A stretch of 64,000 bases of DNA from Ianthella basta (Eukaryota > Porifera > Demospongiae > Verongiida > Ianthellidae), in assembly GCA_964019415.1 (NCBI GenBank), contig OZ025890.1, forward strand, positions 4,805,951 through 4,869,950, read 5' to 3'. Shown piece by piece: positions 62,701-64,000 of the stretch (position 1 is its first letter; every line of letters begins with the position of its first letter). The translations under genes were made by a program, and so were the position numbers. Under the pieces are notes generated by a model. The model ran no database searches. It had not been told where the DNA came from and worked only from the letters and a program-made list of their open reading frames with translations.

Positions 62701-63879
62701 ACTCACCCTCTTTGTATGTATGTACCTCCTTGCTCACAGCCCTCGACAAACAAGCTGCATGCAATCATAGAGAAGACGGCCGTGTTTATCGCTCAGAGAG
62801 GGCCCCAGATGGAGATCATGATAAAGGCCAAGCAGAAGCACAACCCCTACTTTGCCTTCCTGGACTTTGAGGACCACCTGAACCCGTACTACAAGCACCT
62901 CTTGCAGGCTTTAAGGACTCGTGCGTATGTGCCCCAACCGCAAGTGGATGCAGAGACAGCTGTAGAGAAACCCACTCCCATTGAAGCAAATGAGAACGTG
63001 TCTCCCACCAAAGAGGATGAAGTGGTTCCTGCAAGGCCTATAGTAGCAACCGTCCATTCAAGTGGGGATGAGAGTGATGGAGAGTACGACCTCCATCCCC
63101 TCCTGCGTACAGGGCTACAGAGCAAGCAGCGGGCACCTCTCAAAACAGTTGGTGCTACGTCTTCTAGAGGACACTCCGTCACCTCTGAACAGCGATCACA
63201 GCAATCGTCATCATTGCTGGAAGGAGCGCCATGGAACCAGCCCACCTCCGAACAACAGACAGCAAGTGCTACGGCTTATGAGGACTATTACAAGTACTGG
63301 TCACATGCCTGGGCCCAGTATTATGGAGGAGAAGCATCATCGCAGCACAGTCAGCTCCCCTCAGCAGCAGCCACCAGGTAGGAGCGGCTCTTGTGTGGGC
63401 TTCCCCCTGCCTCCCCCTCGCCTTATGGTACATGCAGGTCTTTCCTTCGGCGGCTACATTACGTACAAAACCAGCACAATCACGCACATGCACCATAATA
63501 CTCAGTGTTGTCAGCACGAGACGCTGCACCCACACATGCATACCTGCACCTTTCCCTCATGGGTGGGGGTGCAAGGGTTAACTAGCTTGACTGTGGTAAG
63601 TCCTCTGTGCGACTGTGCCTGCCTACTGACGAAGTTGCCTCCCTTGGATCCCCACATTGTGGTACAGTAAGTCAGTGTTTGTGTGAACCAAGCTGCACAC
63701 ATCAGTGTACTGTGGTTCTTCCTGTACTGTGTGCGCCCTGAGTTGTTTGCTGCAGTGCTTGCTGCGTTCTCATTGCTCATATTGCTTTCTTTCTCCCTTT
63801 CTGTGACGTGTCTGTAGCTCTGACTACAGTGCCTACGCAGCAATGGCACAGTACCATCAGTACTATGCTGCCCTCTATG
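54825..63879 (+). CDS. SFSWAP: SFSWAP splicing regulator (5' part; continues past window)
   Basis: Exons seen: 54825-55000, 55518-55678, 56793-56885, 62142-62260, 62740-63377 and 63818-63879, all in phase, with a GTGAGT donor at 63880. The N-terminal DRY/EERY domain covers exons 1-3: [56 protein letters not shown] and [12 protein letters not shown]. Exon 4 encodes a Pro-rich link. Exon 5 begins the first SURP domain (about residues 185-240: [40 protein letters not shown]), which in SWAP proteins binds splicing partners. A Ser-rich low-complexity region follows. The second SURP and the RS region should lie past the right edge. It acts in the nucleus on alternative splicing; the fly protein limits its own level through retention of its early introns. 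Intron 1 holds a pogo-like MITE, and intron 3 (5.3 kb) a complete nested gene. The family's early intron positions were not compared. Confidence 0.9.
55276..55466 (+). mobile_element. Pogo/Tc1-like MITE, copy 4
   Basis: From TACAGTGAAGCCTGTCTAAGA to TCTTAGACAGGTTTCACTGTA, TA ends, in SFSWAP intron 1. Confidence 0.88.
56181..56434. mobile_element. Foldback element flanked by a 13-bp repeat
   Basis: Arms GAGAAGGAATGGATCATAAG (56181) and its inverse (up to about 56415) enclose two smaller matched blocks around GATCGGCGTCGTTACTG. AACACTGATTCAT lies just before (56168-56180) and just after (56435-56447). If this is a target duplication, the element includes a short tail after the right arm. Confidence 0.7.
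56701..56785. repeat. (CA)n microsatellite
   Basis: CA and CACG array ending 7 bp before the acceptor of SFSWAP exon 3. Confidence 0.95.
57713..57868. repeat. Duplicated block, inverted copy of 59438-59594
   Basis: It runs CAGTTAACCTTGCATAAAAT to TTTAGTCTGG and matches 59438-59594 in the opposite orientation. A third, direct-orientation relative covers about 58605-58805. All three are in SFSWAP intron 3 near the nested gene. Confidence 0.8.
58007..58181 (+). mobile_element. Pogo/Tc1-like MITE, copy 5
   Basis: The best-preserved ends of the family: TACAGTGGAACCTGTCTAAG and CTTAGACAGGCTCCACTGTA. Confidence 0.9.
58652..58740. mobile_element. 89-bp MITE with 9-bp target duplication
   Basis: Ends TAGTCTCGTGCGCCAGCC and GGCTGGCGCATGAGACTA. 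CTTGGTAAG flanks both sides (58643-58651, 58741-58749). The related block at 59383-59600 lacks the insertion, confirming the limits. Confidence 0.92.
59654..59661 (+). promoter_or_regulatory. TATA box of the nested collagen-like gene
   Basis: TATAAAAG about 95 bp upstream of the start codon, a classical spacing that leaves a 5' leader of roughly 65-70 nt. Confidence 0.6.
59755..60921 (+). CDS. Secreted collagen-like protein, single exon
   Basis: A complete 388-residue frame without introns. Residues 1-25 form a signal peptide ([17 protein letters not shown]). Residues about 50-111 are Gly-X-Y repeats ([13 protein letters not shown] ... GQKGEPG), about 21 triplets with one register. A short helix ([14 protein letters not shown]) follows, which may help trimerise. 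The C-terminal 250 residues are a Cys-rich globular domain with [37 protein letters not shown] and [10 protein letters not shown]...[12 protein letters not shown]. The first part resembles fibrinogen-like or C-propeptide domains (GGWTRVAH). Proteins of this plan occur in large families in sponges and cnidarians; a role in extracellular matrix or recognition is inferred. It has its own TATA box and lies in intron 3 of SFSWAP on the same strand, so transcription must avoid or tolerate the host pre-mRNA. Confidence 0.9.
   Translation: MKQFSSVKLLFCTALFLCWTSQALSQSVDNDTQCFSSPTGELEFTARVRGVPGPEGPRGEKGDIGSIGPRGQKGDTGLQGKKGNNGDTGPMGQQGQKGEEGSSGQKGEPGNTTLTQEEFNKVIETLKDAICIKGQYASFPATSCKEIYDCNPNTPSGYYWVGTEGRPQRLYCGMNMTRCGNITGGWTRVAHVDMKEQQTCPSPLRTLTSPKRMCAQQQTAAGCSSVRYPTLGLPYTRVCGQAVGYMYCSTDGLDAIATTKTIDSPYVDGLSITYGSPRHHLWTYAAGHNGRCLCHPNSFASQSPSFVGQHYYCNGWPQQYICKWYPDYPLWDGEGCPAGNTCCNPPNLPWFHRTLHTPITDDIEVRLCRDQESTNEDVGVELMELYVY
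61250..61354. repeat. 105-bp foldback
   Basis: Arms of about 46 bp (CTACACAGTGGAGCATTCAC against GTGAATGCTCCGTTGTGTAG) around a short centre. In SFSWAP intron 3, 0.3 kb after the nested gene. Confidence 0.88.
61360..62141. other. Rest of SFSWAP intron 3
   Basis: No repeat or gene recognised. A short frame at 61743-61946 has a hydrophobic start but no supporting feature. Confidence 0.4.
62420..62607 (+). mobile_element. Pogo/Tc1-like MITE, copy 6
   Basis: From TACAGTGGGACCTGTCTAAG to CTTAGACAGGTTCCACTGTA, TA ends, in SFSWAP intron 4. Confidence 0.9.
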
Positions 63880-63888
63880 GTGAGTATG

Positions 63889-63891
<3 letters not shown>

Positions 63892-63928
<37 letters not shown>

Positions 63929-64000
63929 GCATGTGCGTGCGTGTGTGTGTGGTGTGTGTGTGGTGAGTATGGTCTGTGTGTGTGGTGTGTGTGTGGTGAG
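63892..64000. repeat. (GT)n microsatellite at the right edge
   Basis: GT array with interruptions and a repeated GGTGAGTATGGTCTGTGTGTG; it follows the donor of SFSWAP exon 6. Confidence 0.92.

Overview
This window is nuclear DNA from an intron-rich early-branching metazoan, most likely a sponge (demosponge or relative). The evidence is short phase-conserved GT-AG introns, animal splicing and leucine-rich-repeat genes, a short-chain collagen-like secreted protein of a type common in sponges and cnidarians, a DUF7041-type Gag in a Ty3/gypsy element, and very dense small foldback and TIR elements. The species call is inference; nothing here is prokaryotic.

Layout. 0.6-1.2 kb: a small two-exon minus-strand gene. 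2.06-2.76 kb: a decayed reading frame resembling a Ulp1-type protease plus PHD tail. 4.1-51.2 kb: a cluster of seven UNC93-like multi-pass membrane protein genes, called U1 to U7 here. U1 is broken and lacks exon 1. Its exon 3 splice donor is split by a structurally complete Ty3/gypsy retrotransposon (6575-11180) whose two 292-bp LTRs look identical, and a relic of its exon 4 lies beyond the element. U2, U3 and U4 are complete 5-exon genes on the plus strand. U5 has the same structure but carries a 1-bp frameshift. U6 (minus) and U7 (plus) form a divergent subfamily pair. Between U1 and U2 is a single-exon aspartyl/asparaginyl beta-hydroxylase-domain gene. A partial minus-strand gene of unknown function (43.35-46.85 kb) lies between U6 and U7.

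51.3-54.7 kb: a 10-exon LRRC74-like leucine-rich-repeat gene on the minus strand. It shares a 117-bp gap between start codons with a divergent SFSWAP (suppressor-of-white-apricot splicing factor) gene that runs off the right edge. SFSWAP intron 3 (5.3 kb) contains a complete single-exon secreted collagen-like gene on the same strand, with its own TATA box.

Gene-free stretches are packed with non-autonomous elements: a pogo/Tc1-like MITE family (6 copies, TA ends), two elements with TAGTCT ends and 9-bp target duplications (one holding a decayed RecQ-helicase-like piece), a hAT-like MITE with an 8-bp duplication, a 5'-truncated LINE, several long foldbacks, and many (CA)n arrays plus an 18-bp minisatellite.

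The UNC93-like copies share intron positions and phases (0,1,1,1) and very similar exon 3 ends. U6 and U7 share a near-identical block inside otherwise diverged exons, which suggests tandem duplication with gene conversion. All exon limits were read by eye from splice consensus, reading phase and paralogue comparison; none has transcript support here.
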